The notes: generated by a model from the sequence alone, not told the origin. DNA of 64,000 nt from Actinobacillus equuli (GCF_900636745.1 NZ_LR134310.1:2224501-2288500), one strand, 5' to 3'; counted from the first letter of the stretch, positions 1 to 10,393 are shown. Program-made: numbers and translations.

Positions 1-1
1 T

Positions 2-268
2 TTACGTGCGGATTTAGCCGGTACGAAAGTACGTGTGACCAATGTAGAGCCCGGCTTATGCGGCGGTACGGAATTTTCCAATGTACGCTTTAAAGGTGAT
101 GACGATAAAGCGGCAAAAGTGTATGAAAACGTGAATTATGTCGCACCGGAAGATATTGCCAATATTGTGCTATGGCTAAACCAACAACCGGAACATGTCA
201 ATATTAACCGCATTGAAGTGATGCCGGTGGCACAAACTTTCTCACCGCTTGCGGTGGCAAGAGGCTAA
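2..268 (+). CDS. Short-chain dehydrogenase, YdfG-like, C-terminal fragment
   Basis: The open frame enters from the left edge and ends in TAA at 266-268, so only the last 88 residues are present. The visible part carries the late Rossmann-fold segment VRVTNVEPGL, typical of the SDR family just after the catalytic Tyr/Lys, followed by VNYVAPEDIANIVLWL and the C-terminal EVMPVAQTFSPL. This matches the end of YdfG-type NADP-dependent 3-hydroxy acid (serine) dehydrogenases. Catalytic residues lie outside the window. The GTG at 35 is internal, not a start. The family call is firm; the exact substrate is inference. Confidence 0.8.
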   Translation, partial: LRADLAGTKVRVTNVEPGLCGGTEFSNVRFKGDDDKAAKVYENVNYVAPEDIANIVLWLNQQPEHVNINRIEVMPVAQTFSPLAVARG

Positions 269-278
269 CTCACTTACC

Positions 279-305
279 AAAAGCGGTCTAAAACAGACCG
301 CTTTT
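279..305 (+). terminator. Terminator formed by paired uptake-signal cores
   Basis: Perfect 11-bp inverted repeat AAAAGCGGTCT / AGACCGCTTTT with a 5-nt loop, 11 bases after the dehydrogenase stop and ending in a T run. Both arms contain the AAGCGGTC uptake-signal core. It likely terminates the upstream gene and insulates trpBA. Confidence 0.8.
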
Positions 306-331
306 AAATGCTAAATAAACGAAATTTTTAC

Positions 332-368
332 TTGCATACCGTGGAATTATGTACTATTTTGATAGTAC
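332..368 (+). promoter_or_regulatory. trpBA promoter with TrpR-type operator
   Basis: A -35-like TTGCAT (332-337) is followed after 17 nt by TATTTT (355-360). Overlapping the -10 is GTACTATTTTGATAGTAC (351-368), a dyad with the GTACTA-N6-TAGTAC arms of the E. coli trp operator. This implies repression of trpBA by tryptophan-bound TrpR. Binding is inferred from the motif only. Confidence 0.65.
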
Positions 369-396
369 ATAATATTTCTTATAGAGAGAACACGAT

Positions 397-1587
397 ATGT
401 CAGACACACTTCTTAATCCTTACTTCGGCGAATTTGGCGGAATGTATGTTCCTGAAATTCTAGTACCGGTTTTAAAGCAACTTGAATCTGCTTTTGTCGA
501 TGCACAAAATGATCCATTATTCCAAGCGGAATTTACCGACTTATTGAAAAACTACGCCGGTCGTCCGACCGCATTAACGCTTTGCCGTAATCTCACCAAA
601 GGAAGCAAAACCAAACTTTATCTTAAACGTGAAGATCTGTTACACGGCGGCGCACATAAGACTAACCAAGTATTAGGACAAGCCTTGTTGGCAAAACGCA
701 TGGGCAAAACTCGTATTATTGCGGAGACCGGTGCCGGCCAGCATGGGGTGGCAACAGCATTAGCCTGTGCAATGTTAGATTTACCTTGTGTCATTTATAT
801 GGGGGCTAAAGATGTGGAACGCCAATCACCGAACGTATTTCGTATGCGTTTGATGGGCGCGGAAGTGATTCCGGTACAAAAAGGTTCTTGCTCATTAAAA
901 GATGCCTGCTGTGAAGCGATGCGTGACTGGGCGGCAAACTATGAAACAACCCATTACTTAATTGGTACGGCGGCAGGCCCGCACCCGTTCCCAACCATGG
1001 TACGTGAATTTCAGAAAATGATTGGCGAAGAAACTAAACGTCAAATTTTAGGAAAAGAAAACCGCTTACCGGATGCCGTAATTGCTGCGGTTGGCGGCGG
1101 ATCGAATGCAATCGGTATGTTTGCGGATTTTATTGAGGAAAAAGGCGTGCAATTGATCGGTGTAGAACCGGCTGGCAAAGGCATTGAAACCGGCGAACAC
1201 GGCGCACCGCTTAAACACGGTACAACCGGCATTTATTTCGGAATGAAATCGCCGATTATGCAAACTAAGGACGGGCAAATCGAAGAATCTTATTCGATTT
1301 CAGCAGGGTTGGATTTCCCATCCGTTGGGCCTCAACACGCCTATCTAAATGCCACAGGCAGAGCAGATTACGTATCTATTACTGATAAAGAAGCGTTAGA
1401 TGCTTTCCAAGCGTTAGCACAGCACGAAGGGATTATTCCGGCCTTGGAAAGCTCACACGCGTTGGCTTACGCACTAAAACTAATTGCACAAAATCCGGAA
1501 AAAGAACAACTATTGGTGGTGAATCTCTCCGGTCGTGGCGATAAAGATATTTTTACCGTAGATAAAATTTTAAATGGGGGAAACTAA
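397..1587 (+). CDS. trpB: Tryptophan synthase beta chain
   Basis: PLP enzyme that condenses indole with L-serine to give L-tryptophan, the last step of tryptophan biosynthesis. It works as an alpha2-beta2 complex with TrpA and receives indole through a tunnel. The 396-aa length is standard. The PLP Schiff-base lysine is K88 in HGGAHKTNQ, and the phosphate-binding loop GGGSNA is at 233-238. The ATG at 397 follows AGAGAGAA. trpA starts one base after the trpB stop, so the two form a tight operon. The other trp genes are not adjacent, as expected when trpBA is detached from trpEGDC. Confidence 0.97.
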   Translation: MSDTLLNPYFGEFGGMYVPEILVPVLKQLESAFVDAQNDPLFQAEFTDLLKNYAGRPTALTLCRNLTKGSKTKLYLKREDLLHGGAHKTNQVLGQALLAKRMGKTRIIAETGAGQHGVATALACAMLDLPCVIYMGAKDVERQSPNVFRMRLMGAEVIPVQKGSCSLKDACCEAMRDWAANYETTHYLIGTAAGPHPFPTMVREFQKMIGEETKRQILGKENRLPDAVIAAVGGGSNAIGMFADFIEEKGVQLIGVEPAGKGIETGEHGAPLKHGTTGIYFGMKSPIMQTKDGQIEESYSISAGLDFPSVGPQHAYLNATGRADYVSITDKEALDAFQALAQHEGIIPALESSHALAYALKLIAQNPEKEQLLVVNLSGRGDKDIFTVDKILNGGN

Positions 1588-1588
1588 T

Positions 1589-2401
1589 ATGAGCCGTTTT
1601 GATACTTTGTTTGCTGATTTAAAAGTGAAAAACGAAGGGGCTTTTGTGCCGTTTGTTACCCTGTGTGATCCGGATTTTGATCGTTCGTTTGAAATCATCG
1701 AAACACTGATCGCTAACGGTGCAGATGCGTTGGAGCTAGGTTTCCCGTTTTCAGATCCTTTGTTGGATGGCCCAGTGATTCAAGCAGCGAATAAACGTGC
1801 ATTAGACGGTGGCTACAGCACCGATGCGTGTTTTGAAATGATTGCCAAAATTCGCTCAAAATACCCTGAAATTCCGATTGGCTTGCTGCTTTGTGCTAAT
1901 TTAGTCTTCGTACCAACCGAAGAAGTGTTTTTCAAACGTTGTGCCGAAACCGGCGTTGATGCGGTGTTAATTGCTGATGTGCCGGTACTTGCCGCCGAAG
2001 AATTTACGCAAACCGCTAAAAAATACGGTATTCAATCAGTCTTCATTTGTCCGCCAAATGCAGATCAGGTAACGATCGAACGTATTGCACGTTTAACCGA
2101 AGGCTATACCTATTTGGTTTCTCGTGCTGGCGTGACCAGTGCCGAGAACCAAGCGCATGCTAAAAATTTAGATAATCTTATCGAATGCCTCAAGCGGTCA
2201 AATTCTGCGCCGATTTTGCAAGGCTTTGGAATTGCAAAACCTGAGCAAGTCAAAGAAGCATTAGCGCTTGGCTGTGATGGTGCGATTTCCGGCTCGGCGA
2301 TTGTGAAAATTATTGAAAGTCATTTAGATAATCAAACGTGTTTATTGGCAGAATTGGCAGATTTTGTTACTACAATGAAAAATGCGACTTATCGCGCATA
2401 A
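1589..2401 (+). CDS. trpA: Tryptophan synthase alpha chain
   Basis: Cleaves indole-3-glycerol phosphate to indole and glyceraldehyde-3-phosphate; indole is passed to TrpB. The 270-residue protein is a TIM barrel with catalytic Glu49 ([11 protein letters not shown]) and Asp60 (LLDG), the numbers used in the E. coli enzyme. An in-frame ATG at 1574 lies inside trpB. The ATG at 1589, directly after the trpB stop and preceded by GGGGGAA, is preferred because it gives the family N-terminus MSRFDTLF. Translational coupling with trpB is likely. A strong hairpin follows at 2435-2483. Confidence 0.96.
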   Translation: MSRFDTLFADLKVKNEGAFVPFVTLCDPDFDRSFEIIETLIANGADALELGFPFSDPLLDGPVIQAANKRALDGGYSTDACFEMIAKIRSKYPEIPIGLLLCANLVFVPTEEVFFKRCAETGVDAVLIADVPVLAAEEFTQTAKKYGIQSVFICPPNADQVTIERIARLTEGYTYLVSRAGVTSAENQAHAKNLDNLIECLKRSNSAPILQGFGIAKPEQVKEALALGCDGAISGSAIVKIIESHLDNQTCLLAELADFVTTMKNATYRA

Positions 2402-2434
2402 ATGATAGAAATAAGCTATTAGGTTAGCTAGAGA

Positions 2435-2483
2435 AAAATTTGTACCTTAGTAGTGGTTGGGTTTTACTAAGGTGCAAATTTTT
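2435..2483. terminator. Terminator after trpA
   Basis: Long nearly perfect inverted repeat: AAAAATTTGTACCTTAGTA at 2435-2453 pairs with TACTAAGGTGCAAATTTTT at 2465-2483 (one T-G mismatch or wobble position). T runs on both sides allow bidirectional action between trpA and the convergent gene at 2534-2746. Confidence 0.8.
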
Positions 2484-2533
2484 ATTTTTGGAAGTGTTGT
2501 CGTTAAATAAAGTTTGAAATGATAAGCGGTCGA

Positions 2534-2746
2534 TTATTGACGCTCTTTTGCAAATAAGTAGCTGTTTAAACCTACGATAATAATGTTTAAAATTGCCACA
2601 ATATAAGCTTTAGTGGTAAAACCATAAAGCGTAAATCCTAGTCCCCAAACGATATTAGAGAGACGTAGAGTCGTCATACTTCTAATAAAAAATGAGAGAA
2701 TAAGAATAAGGACCGAACCATAACTAAGAAATTCAACAATGCTCAT
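2534..2746 (-). CDS. YgjV-like small inner-membrane protein
   Basis: The 70-residue hydrophobic protein has two to three predicted membrane segments (about residues 8-22, 29-45 and 48-64), separated by the basic strip RSMTTLRLSN. The pattern MTTLRLSNIVWGLGFTLYG fits the YgjV family of bacterial inner-membrane proteins, usually longer, so this may be a short member. Function is unknown. It is transcribed convergently with trpA and divergently from yoaA. The ATG at 2746 is the first start available. Confidence 0.55.
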   Translation of the reverse strand: MSIVEFLSYGSVLILILSFFIRSMTTLRLSNIVWGLGFTLYGFTTKAYIVAILNIIIVGLNSYLFAKERQ

Positions 2747-2942
2747 TTGTTATCCTAATAAGCTTAGAAATTATAAGGCGGTTATTCTACACAAAAAAGA
2801 AGCATTGATATAGCTTCCACAGTTTTTAAACGTTGTTTAGCCGGATAATTTACAAAAAAATTGGCTAAATATTTATACAGTATTATAATAAGAAGGCTGT
2901 TTGCGCATTTGGGGCAAGCAGCCTTCACGCTTTTTTATATAT

Positions 2943-4865
2943 ATGAACAAATTAGACAATAAAATTATCCATGCCTTCAGTGAAGATGGCTTACTCAGTA
3001 ACAATATTCGAGGATTTCGCCCTCGCGCAGCGCAACTTGAAATGGCTCAAGCGGTCGGAAGAGCGGTAAAATTTGCCACTCCGGCGGTGGTGGAAGCCGG
3101 CACCGGCACCGGTAAAACCTTCGCTTATTTAGTGCCGGCGTTGCTTTCCGGCAAAAAAACCATTGTGTCAACAGGTTCTAAAAATCTGCAAGACCAATTA
3201 TTTAACCGAGATCTGCCTACTATTCAAAAAGCTTTAAAATATAAAGGTAAAGTCGCTTTATTAAAAGGGAGAGCCAATTACCTCTGTTTGGAACGCTTGG
3301 ATCAAGTGGTGGCAATGGGCGTGCTAGGCGATAAATCGGTGTTAGCGGATTTATCGAAAGTCAGCAAATGGCATACTTCAACTAAAACCGGTGATTTAAG
3401 TGAATGTATCACGATTGCGGAAGATAGCCCGATTTTACCGCAGCTAGTGAGTACTGCAGAAAGTTGCTTAGGTTCGGACTGTCCGCATTTTAAAGATTGC
3501 TACGTGGTGCAAGCTCGCCGCAGAGCAATGGAAGCGGATGTGGTGGTGGTCAATCATCATCTGTTTTGTGCTGATATGGCGGTCAAAGAAACCGGCTTCG
3601 GTGAGTTAATTCCGGAAGCGGAATTAGTAATTTTTGATGAAGCCCATCAATTACCGGATATTGCCAGCCAATATTTCGGTCAATCGTTAAGTTCCCGTCA
3701 ACTGTTTGATATTTGTAAAGATACCAATATTGTTTACCGTACCGAACTGAAGGATCTCGCTCAGTTAGGCAAAGCAGCGGATCACTTACAAAAAGTGGTG
3801 CAAGATTTTCGTTTGTTAATGGGAACGGAAGGTACGATTCGAGGTAATTTGCGAGAGTTGTTTAACGACCAAAAAGTAGTAGATGGTTTAACTAAAGTGG
3901 CGGAAAACATTGATTTTTTAAGCGATGTGATTAAAAAATCGCTCGGACGCTCGGAAACACTCGATAAAATTTTCGAAAGATTGGCGGAAGTCAAAGTTCA
4001 ATTAAAAAAATTGAGCGATACTACTGTCGTTGGCTATTGCTATTGGTATGAAGCCAACGGGCGTTCTTTCGGTTTACATATCACGCCGTTAACTGTGGCA
4101 GATAAATTCGGTGAACAACTCAAAAATCAGCAAATTGGTTGGGTATTTACTTCGGCAACGCTTGAGGTCGGCGGCAAATTTGATCACTTCTGCCAGCGTC
4201 TAGGCATTGAGAATGCGGAACAATTGGTATTGCAAAGTCCTTTTGATTACGCTAATCAATCGTTACTTTGTGTCCCTCGTTATTTGCCGGACACGAATAA
4301 ATCGCACACCTTAACTGAACTCGGTAAAATGTTGATGCCCGTTATTGAAGCTAATAACGGTCGTTGCTTTTTGCTCTGTACTTCCTATTTTATGATGCGA
4401 GGTTTAGCGGATTTTCTGCGTGAGCACAGTAAATTAAGTGTGCTATTGCAAGGGGAAACCAGCAAAGCTCGCTTATTAGAAAAATTTATTGCGGAAGAAA
4501 ATAGCGTATTAGTCGCTACTCAAAGTTTCTGGGAAGGGATCGATGTGCGAGGTGATGCGTTATCGTTGGTGATTATTGATAAGTTGCCGTTTACCTCGCC
4601 GGATGAGCCGTTGCTGAGAGCGCGTATGGAAGATTGTCGTTTACAAGGCGGAGAGCCGTTTAACGATATTCAAATTCCGGAAGCGGTTATCACCTTGAAG
4701 CAGGGGGTAGGGCGATTAATTCGTGATGTAACCGATAGAGGCGTGGTGATCATTTGTGATTCACGTTTAGTGATGCGGAATTATGGTCAAACATTCCTGA
4801 AGAGTTTACCGCCGTCAACGCGTACGCGTGATTTAAACAAAGTGATTCAATTCTTAAAAAATTAG
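2943..4865 (+). CDS. yoaA: ATP-dependent DNA helicase, DinG/YoaA family
   Basis: XPD-like superfamily 2 helicase with an iron-sulfur cluster. In E. coli, YoaA acts with HolC in DNA-damage tolerance. From ATG 2943 the protein is 640 aa. Walker A EAGTGTGKT is at 51-59, the DEAH box at 232-235, and the four cluster cysteines are C115, C175, C180 and C186 (CLGSDCPHFKDC). Motif VI is GVGRLIRD near the C-terminus. Long identical-looking stretches to E. coli YoaA (for example SQYFGQSLSSRQL) support this subfamily rather than DinG. An in-frame ATG at 2901 would add 14 residues not seen in the family. Confidence 0.93.
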   Translation: MNKLDNKIIHAFSEDGLLSNNIRGFRPRAAQLEMAQAVGRAVKFATPAVVEAGTGTGKTFAYLVPALLSGKKTIVSTGSKNLQDQLFNRDLPTIQKALKYKGKVALLKGRANYLCLERLDQVVAMGVLGDKSVLADLSKVSKWHTSTKTGDLSECITIAEDSPILPQLVSTAESCLGSDCPHFKDCYVVQARRRAMEADVVVVNHHLFCADMAVKETGFGELIPEAELVIFDEAHQLPDIASQYFGQSLSSRQLFDICKDTNIVYRTELKDLAQLGKAADHLQKVVQDFRLLMGTEGTIRGNLRELFNDQKVVDGLTKVAENIDFLSDVIKKSLGRSETLDKIFERLAEVKVQLKKLSDTTVVGYCYWYEANGRSFGLHITPLTVADKFGEQLKNQQIGWVFTSATLEVGGKFDHFCQRLGIENAEQLVLQSPFDYANQSLLCVPRYLPDTNKSHTLTELGKMLMPVIEANNGRCFLLCTSYFMMRGLADFLREHSKLSVLLQGETSKARLLEKFIAEENSVLVATQSFWEGIDVRGDALSLVIIDKLPFTSPDEPLLRARMEDCRLQGGEPFNDIQIPEAVITLKQGVGRLIRDVTDRGVVIICDSRLVMRNYGQTFLKSLPPSTRTRDLNKVIQFLKN

Positions 4866-4868
4866 TGA

Positions 4869-4912
4869 ACAAGCGGTTAAATTTGCAAAATTTTTTGCAA
4901 ATTCGACCGCTT
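4869..4912. repeat. Inverted pair of uptake-signal-like words
   Basis: ACAAGCGGTTAAATTTGCAA faces TTGCAAATTCGACCGCTT, forming a long AT-rich dyad between yoaA and the lrgA-like gene. Similar dyads occur at 7839, 11481, 14551, 16511 and 18069. It probably acts as an intergenic hairpin. Confidence 0.6.
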
Positions 4913-4930
4913 ATTTTGGAGGATACTCAC

Positions 4931-5290
4931 ATGATTGTTCGTATGCTCAGAATGCTGATTTCCTTAGCGTTACTCTTTGCGATGTTATATGCAGGGAAAT
5001 TACTTAGCATTCTGATTCCGATAGGTATTTCCGATAGTATTTGGGGAATGCTATTACTGTTTAGCTGTTTAGTTATCGGTGTTGTAAAAGTTGAATGGGT
5101 AACACCAAGCGCAAGACCGTTAACACGTTATATGACGATCTTCTTTATTCCTATCTGTGCTGAAATTATCGAACATCTTGATACTTTACAGGTACATTTC
5201 ACCTCATTTGTGTTCGCCAATATACTTAGTACCGCAGTTTCTTTAGTCTTAATTGGGCTGTTTGCGCAATGGATTTTTCACCGTAAATAA
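4931..5290 (+). CDS. lrgA: CidA/LrgA-family membrane protein (YohJ-like)
   Basis: The 119-aa protein from ATG 4931 has four membrane segments and the family signature SIWGMLLLF followed by MTIFFIPICAEIIEH. CidA/LrgA proteins are holin-like and pair with CidB/LrgB. They are linked to control of murein hydrolases and, more recently, to small-metabolite export. The start is set by AGGATACTC upstream of 4931; the open frame back to 4865 runs through the uptake-signal dyad and is not coding. The partner gene starts 14 bases downstream, as is usual for lrgAB/yohJK. Confidence 0.88.
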   Translation: MIVRMLRMLISLALLFAMLYAGKLLSILIPIGISDSIWGMLLLFSCLVIGVVKVEWVTPSARPLTRYMTIFFIPICAEIIEHLDTLQVHFTSFVFANILSTAVSLVLIGLFAQWIFHRK

Positions 5291-5304
5291 TAGAAGAAGG
5301 TAAT

Positions 5305-5991
5305 ATGATATATTTTTATTCTCTCTTAACCATTTTCGCCTTCCTTGCCGGGCAGCGTATCAGCCAAAAGTTACGTTCGTCCGTACTTAATCCTTTTGTG
5401 ATTGCTTTAACAATCGTTATTTTAGTGATTGTGATGGGGAAAGTGCCTTATTCGGAATATTATCAGGGCAATTTTCCGATCAACAATTTACTTGGTGTAT
5501 CTGTTGTAGCACTCGCCTTACCATTCTATGAGCAGTTACCGCAAATTCGTAAAAAATGGCGCCCGATTTTAGCGGTTGTTGTATTTGGCAGCGTATGTAC
5601 CATGTTAACCGGTGTGCTATTTGCCGTGCTACTAGGAGCGAGTCCGTCTATTCTTGCGGCAATTGTACCTAAATCGGTTTCTACGCCGATAGCAATTGCG
5701 ATTTCAAGCCAAATTGGCGCAAGTTCCGCAGTAACAGCGGTTGGCGTGCTGGTTGCCGGACTGTTGGGCTCGGTATTCGGATTTAGCTTCTTACACTATA
5801 TTGGCGTACGTAATGTCCGTGCTATCGGTTTAACGATGGGGGCAGTTTCTCATGCGTTAGGTACAGGACGTTGTATGGAATACAGTGTTAAAACCGGCAG
5901 CTATAGTTCCATCGCATTAGTATTAAGTGGTGTACTTTCGTCCGTTTTAGCGCCTTTCGTGTTCAGACTTGTATTAGCTTTATTCTATTAA
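5305..5991 (+). CDS. lrgB: CidB/LrgB-family membrane protein (YohK-like)
   Basis: The 228-aa polytopic protein has the LrgB signature PKSVSTPIAIAISSQIG (about 121-137) and the C-terminal motif SHALGTGRCMEYS. These are integral membrane partners of LrgA/CidA. The gene follows lrgA by 14 bases with the ribosome site AGAAGG, so the pair is co-transcribed. The physiological role in Pasteurellaceae is not established. Confidence 0.9.
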   Translation: MIYFYSLLTIFAFLAGQRISQKLRSSVLNPFVIALTIVILVIVMGKVPYSEYYQGNFPINNLLGVSVVALALPFYEQLPQIRKKWRPILAVVVFGSVCTMLTGVLFAVLLGASPSILAAIVPKSVSTPIAIAISSQIGASSAVTAVGVLVAGLLGSVFGFSFLHYIGVRNVRAIGLTMGAVSHALGTGRCMEYSVKTGSYSSIALVLSGVLSSVLAPFVFRLVLALFY

Positions 5992-6044
5992 TTTGGTATC
6001 TCATTCAATTCAGGGTACAATGCCCCGATTTTTGAAAATTAAGA

Positions 6045-7799
6045 ATGGACATTATGCAAGAAAAAGATCTTTCGACCTTTAAAACGTTTAAACGTTTATT
6101 TCCAACGATTGCGCCTTATAAGTGGGGACTTGTTGTCGGGGCAATCGCGCTAGTGCTGAATGCACTGGTAGATTCGGGGCTTATCTATCTCTTAAAACCG
6201 TTGTTGGATCAAGGATTTGGTCAGGCGGATCACAGCTTTTTAAAACTTATGGCTGTGTTAGTCGTGGTATTTATTTTAGTGAGAGGTATTACGAACTATA
6301 TTGCCGGTTATTGTTTAGCTTGGGTTTCGGGTAATGTGGTAATGACATTGCGCCGTAATATTTTCCAGCACTTGATGTATATGCCGGTCAGTTATTTTGA
6401 CCAAAATCCGGTTGGACGCTCTCTTTCTCGTGTAACTTATGATACGGAAATGGTTGCCACCTCTTCTTCACACGCTTTAGTCACTATCGTGCGTGAAGGA
6501 GCATATTTAATTTCATTATTTGTGGTGATGATTTACACCAGTTGGCAATTATCGTTGGTGTTATTTGTTATGGCGCCGATCATCGGTGTATTAATCGGTA
6601 TTGTGTCAAAACGCTTCCGTAAATTGAGCCGCCATATCCAAAGTTCAATGGGTGAATTAACCGTAACTACCGAGCAAATGCTAAAAGGGCATAAAGTTGT
6701 GTTGTCATTCGGCGGTCAGCAAGTTGAAAAAGAGCGTTTTGATCGTGTGAGTAATGATATGCGCCGTAAAGGGATGAAAATCGTTTCGGCAGATGGGATT
6801 TCAGACGGCGTTGTGCAATTAATTGCCTCTTTTGCGTTATCGGTTGTTCTGTATGTGGCGACATTCCCTGAAGTGATGAGTGAAAATCTTACGGCAGGTT
6901 CGTTTACTGTGGTGTTTTCATCTATGATGGCAATGTTACGTCCGCTAAAATCGTTGACGAATGTTAACTCACAGTTCCAACGTGGTATGGCGGCTTGTCA
7001 AACGTTGTTTGAATTCCTTGATTTGAAAACAGAGAAAGATCTTGGTACTCACGAAGTTACACGAGTAAAAGGCGATGTGACATTCAATAATGTTTCGTTT
7101 AGTTATGAAGGTAAAGACGAACGTGCATTGGATCGTATTTCTTTTGCTATTCCGCAAGGCAAGACAGTGGCATTGGTCGGTCGTTCCGGCTCAGGCAAGT
7201 CAACGATTGCGAACCTATTAACGCGTTTTTATGATATTGATGAAGGGGAAATTACGCTAGATGGCGTGAATATCCAAGACTATAAATTGGCGAATTTACG
7301 TGAACAATGTTCGGTAGTTTCACAACAAGTACACTTATTCAATGACACGATTGCTAATAATATCGCTTATGCGGCTACCGATAAATATAGTCGTGAGCAA
7401 ATTATTGCGGCAGCGACAGCGGCACATGCAATGGAGTTTATTGAGAAGCTTGATGACGGTTTAGATACGGTGATCGGTGAAAACGGCGCAAGTCTTTCGG
7501 GCGGTCAGCGTCAACGTTTAGCCATTGCCCGTGCTTTATTACGCAATTCTCCGGTCTTGGTGTTAGATGAAGCAACTTCTGCATTGGATACAGAATCCGA
7601 ACGTGCAATTCAAGCGGCACTTGCTGAGTTACAAAAAGATAAAACTGTGCTTGTGATCGCTCATCGCTTATCTACGATTGAAAAAGCAGATGAAATTTTA
7701 GTTGTCGATCACGGGCAAATTATCGAACGTGGTTCTCACTCTCAATTACTTGCACAAAACGGGGCGTATAAACAATTGCACAGCCTTCAGTTTAGTTAA
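6045..7799 (+). CDS. msbA: Lipid A/phospholipid flippase MsbA
   Basis: Homodimeric ABC exporter that flips lipid A-core across the inner membrane. The 584-aa half-transporter has six membrane helices (about 25-310) followed by a nucleotide-binding domain: Walker [10 protein letters not shown] at 379-387, signature LSGGQ at 484-488, Walker B VLVLDEA at 504-510, and H-loop IAHRLST near 535. [20 protein letters not shown] is diagnostic of MsbA. A second in-frame ATG at 6054 gives MQEKDLSTF, closer to the E. coli N-terminus, so the start could be either. lpxK, often next to msbA, does not follow here. Confidence 0.95.
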   Translation: MDIMQEKDLSTFKTFKRLFPTIAPYKWGLVVGAIALVLNALVDSGLIYLLKPLLDQGFGQADHSFLKLMAVLVVVFILVRGITNYIAGYCLAWVSGNVVMTLRRNIFQHLMYMPVSYFDQNPVGRSLSRVTYDTEMVATSSSHALVTIVREGAYLISLFVVMIYTSWQLSLVLFVMAPIIGVLIGIVSKRFRKLSRHIQSSMGELTVTTEQMLKGHKVVLSFGGQQVEKERFDRVSNDMRRKGMKIVSADGISDGVVQLIASFALSVVLYVATFPEVMSENLTAGSFTVVFSSMMAMLRPLKSLTNVNSQFQRGMAACQTLFEFLDLKTEKDLGTHEVTRVKGDVTFNNVSFSYEGKDERALDRISFAIPQGKTVALVGRSGSGKSTIANLLTRFYDIDEGEITLDGVNIQDYKLANLREQCSVVSQQVHLFNDTIANNIAYAATDKYSREQIIAAATAAHAMEFIEKLDDGLDTVIGENGASLSGGQRQRLAIARALLRNSPVLVLDEATSALDTESERAIQAALAELQKDKTVLVIAHRLSTIEKADEILVVDHGQIIERGSHSQLLAQNGAYKQLHSLQFS

Positions 7800-7804
7800 T
7801 CGAA

Positions 7805-7835
7805 CGAAGTCTCCCTTTCGGGAGACTTTTCGTTT
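7805..7835 (+). terminator. Terminator after msbA
   Basis: GTCTCCC-TTTC-GGGAGAC hairpin (809-826 of the 7-kb line) followed by TTTTCGTTTT, ten bases after the msbA stop. A classical intrinsic terminator. Confidence 0.9.
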
Positions 7836-7838
7836 TCT

Positions 7839-7895
7839 ACAAGCGGTCAAAAATGGCTAAAAAATTACAAATTTTTAACAGAATTAGACCGCTTA
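7839..7895. repeat. Uptake-signal dyad upstream of lolB
   Basis: A full uptake-signal core ACAAGCGGTC at 7839-7848 faces GACCGCTTATAA at 7886-7897 with an AT-rich spacer. It lies between the msbA terminator and lolB. Confidence 0.6.
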
Positions 7896-7933
7896 TAAGG
7901 TAGAATAGCCACTCATGTTATAAAAGGTTCGCT

Positions 7934-8566
7934 ATGAAAAAATTTTCTTTTTTAGTTTCGCTCGGTGCGATGTTAGTGTTAACGGGCTGTAATTCGGTGT
8001 TAGATGCACCTACAACCGTTCAAACGCCGGCCGTACAAATCTCGCATACCGATGCCAAATGGCAGCAACATCTCAATCAATTAGCTCAGATTAAGCGTTA
8101 TCAAGCGAAAGGGCAATTCGGGTACATTTCACCAGAAGAGCGTTTTTCTTCACACTTTGATTGGCAATACCAATCGGCAAATAATTTCGGCTTAGAGCTT
8201 TCATCAAATTTATCGACAAAGTCGATGAAATTACATCGTACTCAGCGAGGATTAACCGTTTCGGACAGCGAAGGGCGTTCACGTACGGAAGCGGATGTAA
8301 ATGCACTGATGGAAGAAATTATCGGCGTTTCGTTTCCGATTGATCAATTTGCGTATTGGGTAAAAGGTCAGCCGGAGAAAAACGGCAACTATATTGTGAA
8401 TGATAAACGTCAACTTTCACAATTTAGTTATCCGATTAACGGTCAAGTGTGGCAAGCGAGCTATGTTGAATATCACGAAGATCGTCAACCGAACTTACCG
8501 AAGTTAATCGTATTAGAGAATGGTCAACAAACCTTAAAAATTCGTATTGATCAATGGACGTATTAA
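7934..8566 (+). CDS. lolB: Outer-membrane lipoprotein receptor LolB
   Basis: Accepts lipoproteins from periplasmic LolA and inserts them into the outer membrane. The 210-aa precursor has a lipoprotein signal peptide ending in the lipobox LTGC, with the acylated cysteine at residue 19. The mature chain carries the LolB beta-barrel pattern ([16 protein letters not shown] near the start, [11 protein letters not shown] and [21 protein letters not shown] near the end). Its stop overlaps the ispE start as TAATG, the conserved lolB-ispE-prs arrangement of gamma-proteobacteria. Confidence 0.93.
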   Translation: MKKFSFLVSLGAMLVLTGCNSVLDAPTTVQTPAVQISHTDAKWQQHLNQLAQIKRYQAKGQFGYISPEERFSSHFDWQYQSANNFGLELSSNLSTKSMKLHRTQRGLTVSDSEGRSRTEADVNALMEEIIGVSFPIDQFAYWVKGQPEKNGNYIVNDKRQLSQFSYPINGQVWQASYVEYHEDRQPNLPKLIVLENGQQTLKIRIDQWTY

Positions 8567-9411
8567 TGAATAAAGTCACTTTACCTAGCCCGGCTAAGTT
8601 AAATCTTTTCTTATACATTACTAACAGACGCACAGACGGTTATCACGAGTTACAAACCTTATTTCAATTTTTGGATTTTGGCGATGAGATTTCACTGGAA
8701 GTAAATCAGAGCGGTGAAATTGAATTGTTAAACGAAATTGAAGGGGTCGAAAAAGAGCAGAACTTAATTTATCGAGCTGCAAAATTATTACAAAAGCATA
8801 CCGCTTGTACGAAAGGTGCCAAAATCGGCGTGACCAAGCGTTTACCAATGGGCGGTGGCGTTGGCGGCGGCTCATCGAATGCAGCAACCGTATTGGTCGG
8901 ATTAAACCATTTTTGGCAAACAGGCTTAAGTCTTGAAGAGCTTGCAGCATTAGGGCTGAGCTTAGGTGCGGATGTGCCGATTTTTGTGCGTGGTGTTGCG
9001 GCTTTTGCAGAAGGTGTCGGCGAAGTGTTAACACCTTGTGAGCCGGAAGAAAAATGGTTTGTGGTGTTAAAACCGAGTGTTTCTATTTCGACCGCAGTCG
9101 TTTTTAATGACCCTAATTTGCCTCGAAATACGCCAAAACGTAGTTTGACAGAACTGTTAGAGAATAAATGGGCAAACGATTGCGAAAAAGTTGTACGAGA
9201 TCATTATTCAGAGGTTGAAGATCTTGTTCAAGAATTGGTAGAATATGCACCGTTTCGGTTAACGGGCACTGGTGCTTGTATTTTTGCCGAATTTAATTCA
9301 AAAGAAGACGCGCAGAAAGTCTTCGACTGCAAACCTCAAAACGTGTGTGGTTTTGTTGCTAAAGGGCAGAACATTTCGCCTTTGCACAAAAAATTAAACT
9401 TAATTCCCTAA
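8566..9411 (+). CDS. ispE: 4-diphosphocytidyl-2-C-methyl-D-erythritol kinase
   Basis: GHMP-family kinase that phosphorylates CDP-methylerythritol in the non-mevalonate isoprenoid pathway. From ATG 8566 the protein is 281 aa. The GHMP glycine-rich loop [14 protein letters not shown] lies at about 92-105, and the N-terminal [12 protein letters not shown] supplies the catalytic lysine region. The [10 protein letters not shown] segment is the C-terminal GHMP motif. An ATG at 8554 in the same frame would add four residues; the TAATG overlap with lolB favours 8566. Confidence 0.95.
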   Translation: MNKVTLPSPAKLNLFLYITNRRTDGYHELQTLFQFLDFGDEISLEVNQSGEIELLNEIEGVEKEQNLIYRAAKLLQKHTACTKGAKIGVTKRLPMGGGVGGGSSNAATVLVGLNHFWQTGLSLEELAALGLSLGADVPIFVRGVAAFAEGVGEVLTPCEPEEKWFVVLKPSVSISTAVVFNDPNLPRNTPKRSLTELLENKWANDCEKVVRDHYSEVEDLVQELVEYAPFRLTGTGACIFAEFNSKEDAQKVFDCKPQNVCGFVAKGQNISPLHKKLNLIP

Positions 9412-9442
9412 CTTCCCTTTGTAAATTCAAGGATCAATTCCA

Positions 9443-10393
9443 ATGCCAGATATCAAACTGTTTGCGGGTAACGCAACGCCAGAACTTGCAAAACGTATTG
9501 CAGAGCGCCTTTACATCTCTTTAGGCAATGCAACAGTCGGTCGTTTTAGCGACGGTGAAATTCAAGTTCAAATTAATGAAAACGTACGTGGTTCGGATGT
9601 GTTTATTATCCAGTCGACTTGCGCACCAACTAATGACAACTTAATGGAATTGATTGTGATGGTTGATGCTTTACGTCGTGCGTCTGCAGGTCGTATCACG
9701 GCTGTTATTCCTTATTTCGGTTATGCTCGCCAAGACCGCCGCGTTCGTTCAGCGCGTGTGCCGATTACGGCAAAAGTTGTGGCGGACTTCCTTTCAAGCG
9801 TAGGTGTTGACCGCGTGTTAACTTGTGACTTACACGCAGAACAAATTCAAGGCTTCTTTGATGTGCCGGTAGATAACGTATTCGGTTCACCGGTACTTAT
9901 TGAAGACATTGTTAAGAAAACGGATTTAAACAATCCAATGGTGGTATCACCGGATATCGGTGGTGTAGTACGTGCGCGTGCGATCGCTAAATTGTTAAAT
10001 GATGCGGATATGGCAATCATTGATAAACGCCGTCCGAAAGCAAACGTATCACAAGTAATGCATATTATCGGTGATGTGGCGGGTCGTGACTGTATCTTAG
10101 TTGATGATATGATCGACACTGGCGGTACTTTAGTTAAAGCAGCGGAAGCATTGAAAGAACGTGGCGCGACCAAAGTGGTTGCTTACGCAACGCATGCGGT
10201 ATTCTCAGGCACTGCAGCGAAGAACTTAGCGAATCCGGCATTAGATGAAGTGGTTGTAACCGATACAATTCCACTTTCTGATGAAATCAAAGCATTAAAC
10301 AAAGTACGTGCATTAACATTATCAAGCATGTTAGCGGAAGCTATTCGTCGTATTAGCAACGAAGAGTCCATTTCTGCAATGTTTGACGCATAA
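9443..10393 (+). CDS. prs: Ribose-phosphate pyrophosphokinase
   Basis: Makes PRPP from ribose-5-phosphate and ATP for purine, pyrimidine, NAD, histidine and tryptophan synthesis. It has the usual 316 aa, with the divalent-cation/PRPP regions [12 protein letters not shown] (about 130-141) and the PRPP-binding loop [12 protein letters not shown] (about 217-228), and the flexible-loop motif YARQDRR. It follows ispE by 31 bases and is closed by a strong terminator. Confidence 0.97.
   Translation: MPDIKLFAGNATPELAKRIAERLYISLGNATVGRFSDGEIQVQINENVRGSDVFIIQSTCAPTNDNLMELIVMVDALRRASAGRITAVIPYFGYARQDRRVRSARVPITAKVVADFLSSVGVDRVLTCDLHAEQIQGFFDVPVDNVFGSPVLIEDIVKKTDLNNPMVVSPDIGGVVRARAIAKLLNDADMAIIDKRRPKANVSQVMHIIGDVAGRDCILVDDMIDTGGTLVKAAEALKERGATKVVAYATHAVFSGTAAKNLANPALDEVVVTDTIPLSDEIKALNKVRALTLSSMLAEAIRRISNEESISAMFDA

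Noticed and set aside
8621-9034. 137-codon minus-strand frame opposite ispE
   Set aside because: Shadow of the conserved GHMP kinase gene, no start context.
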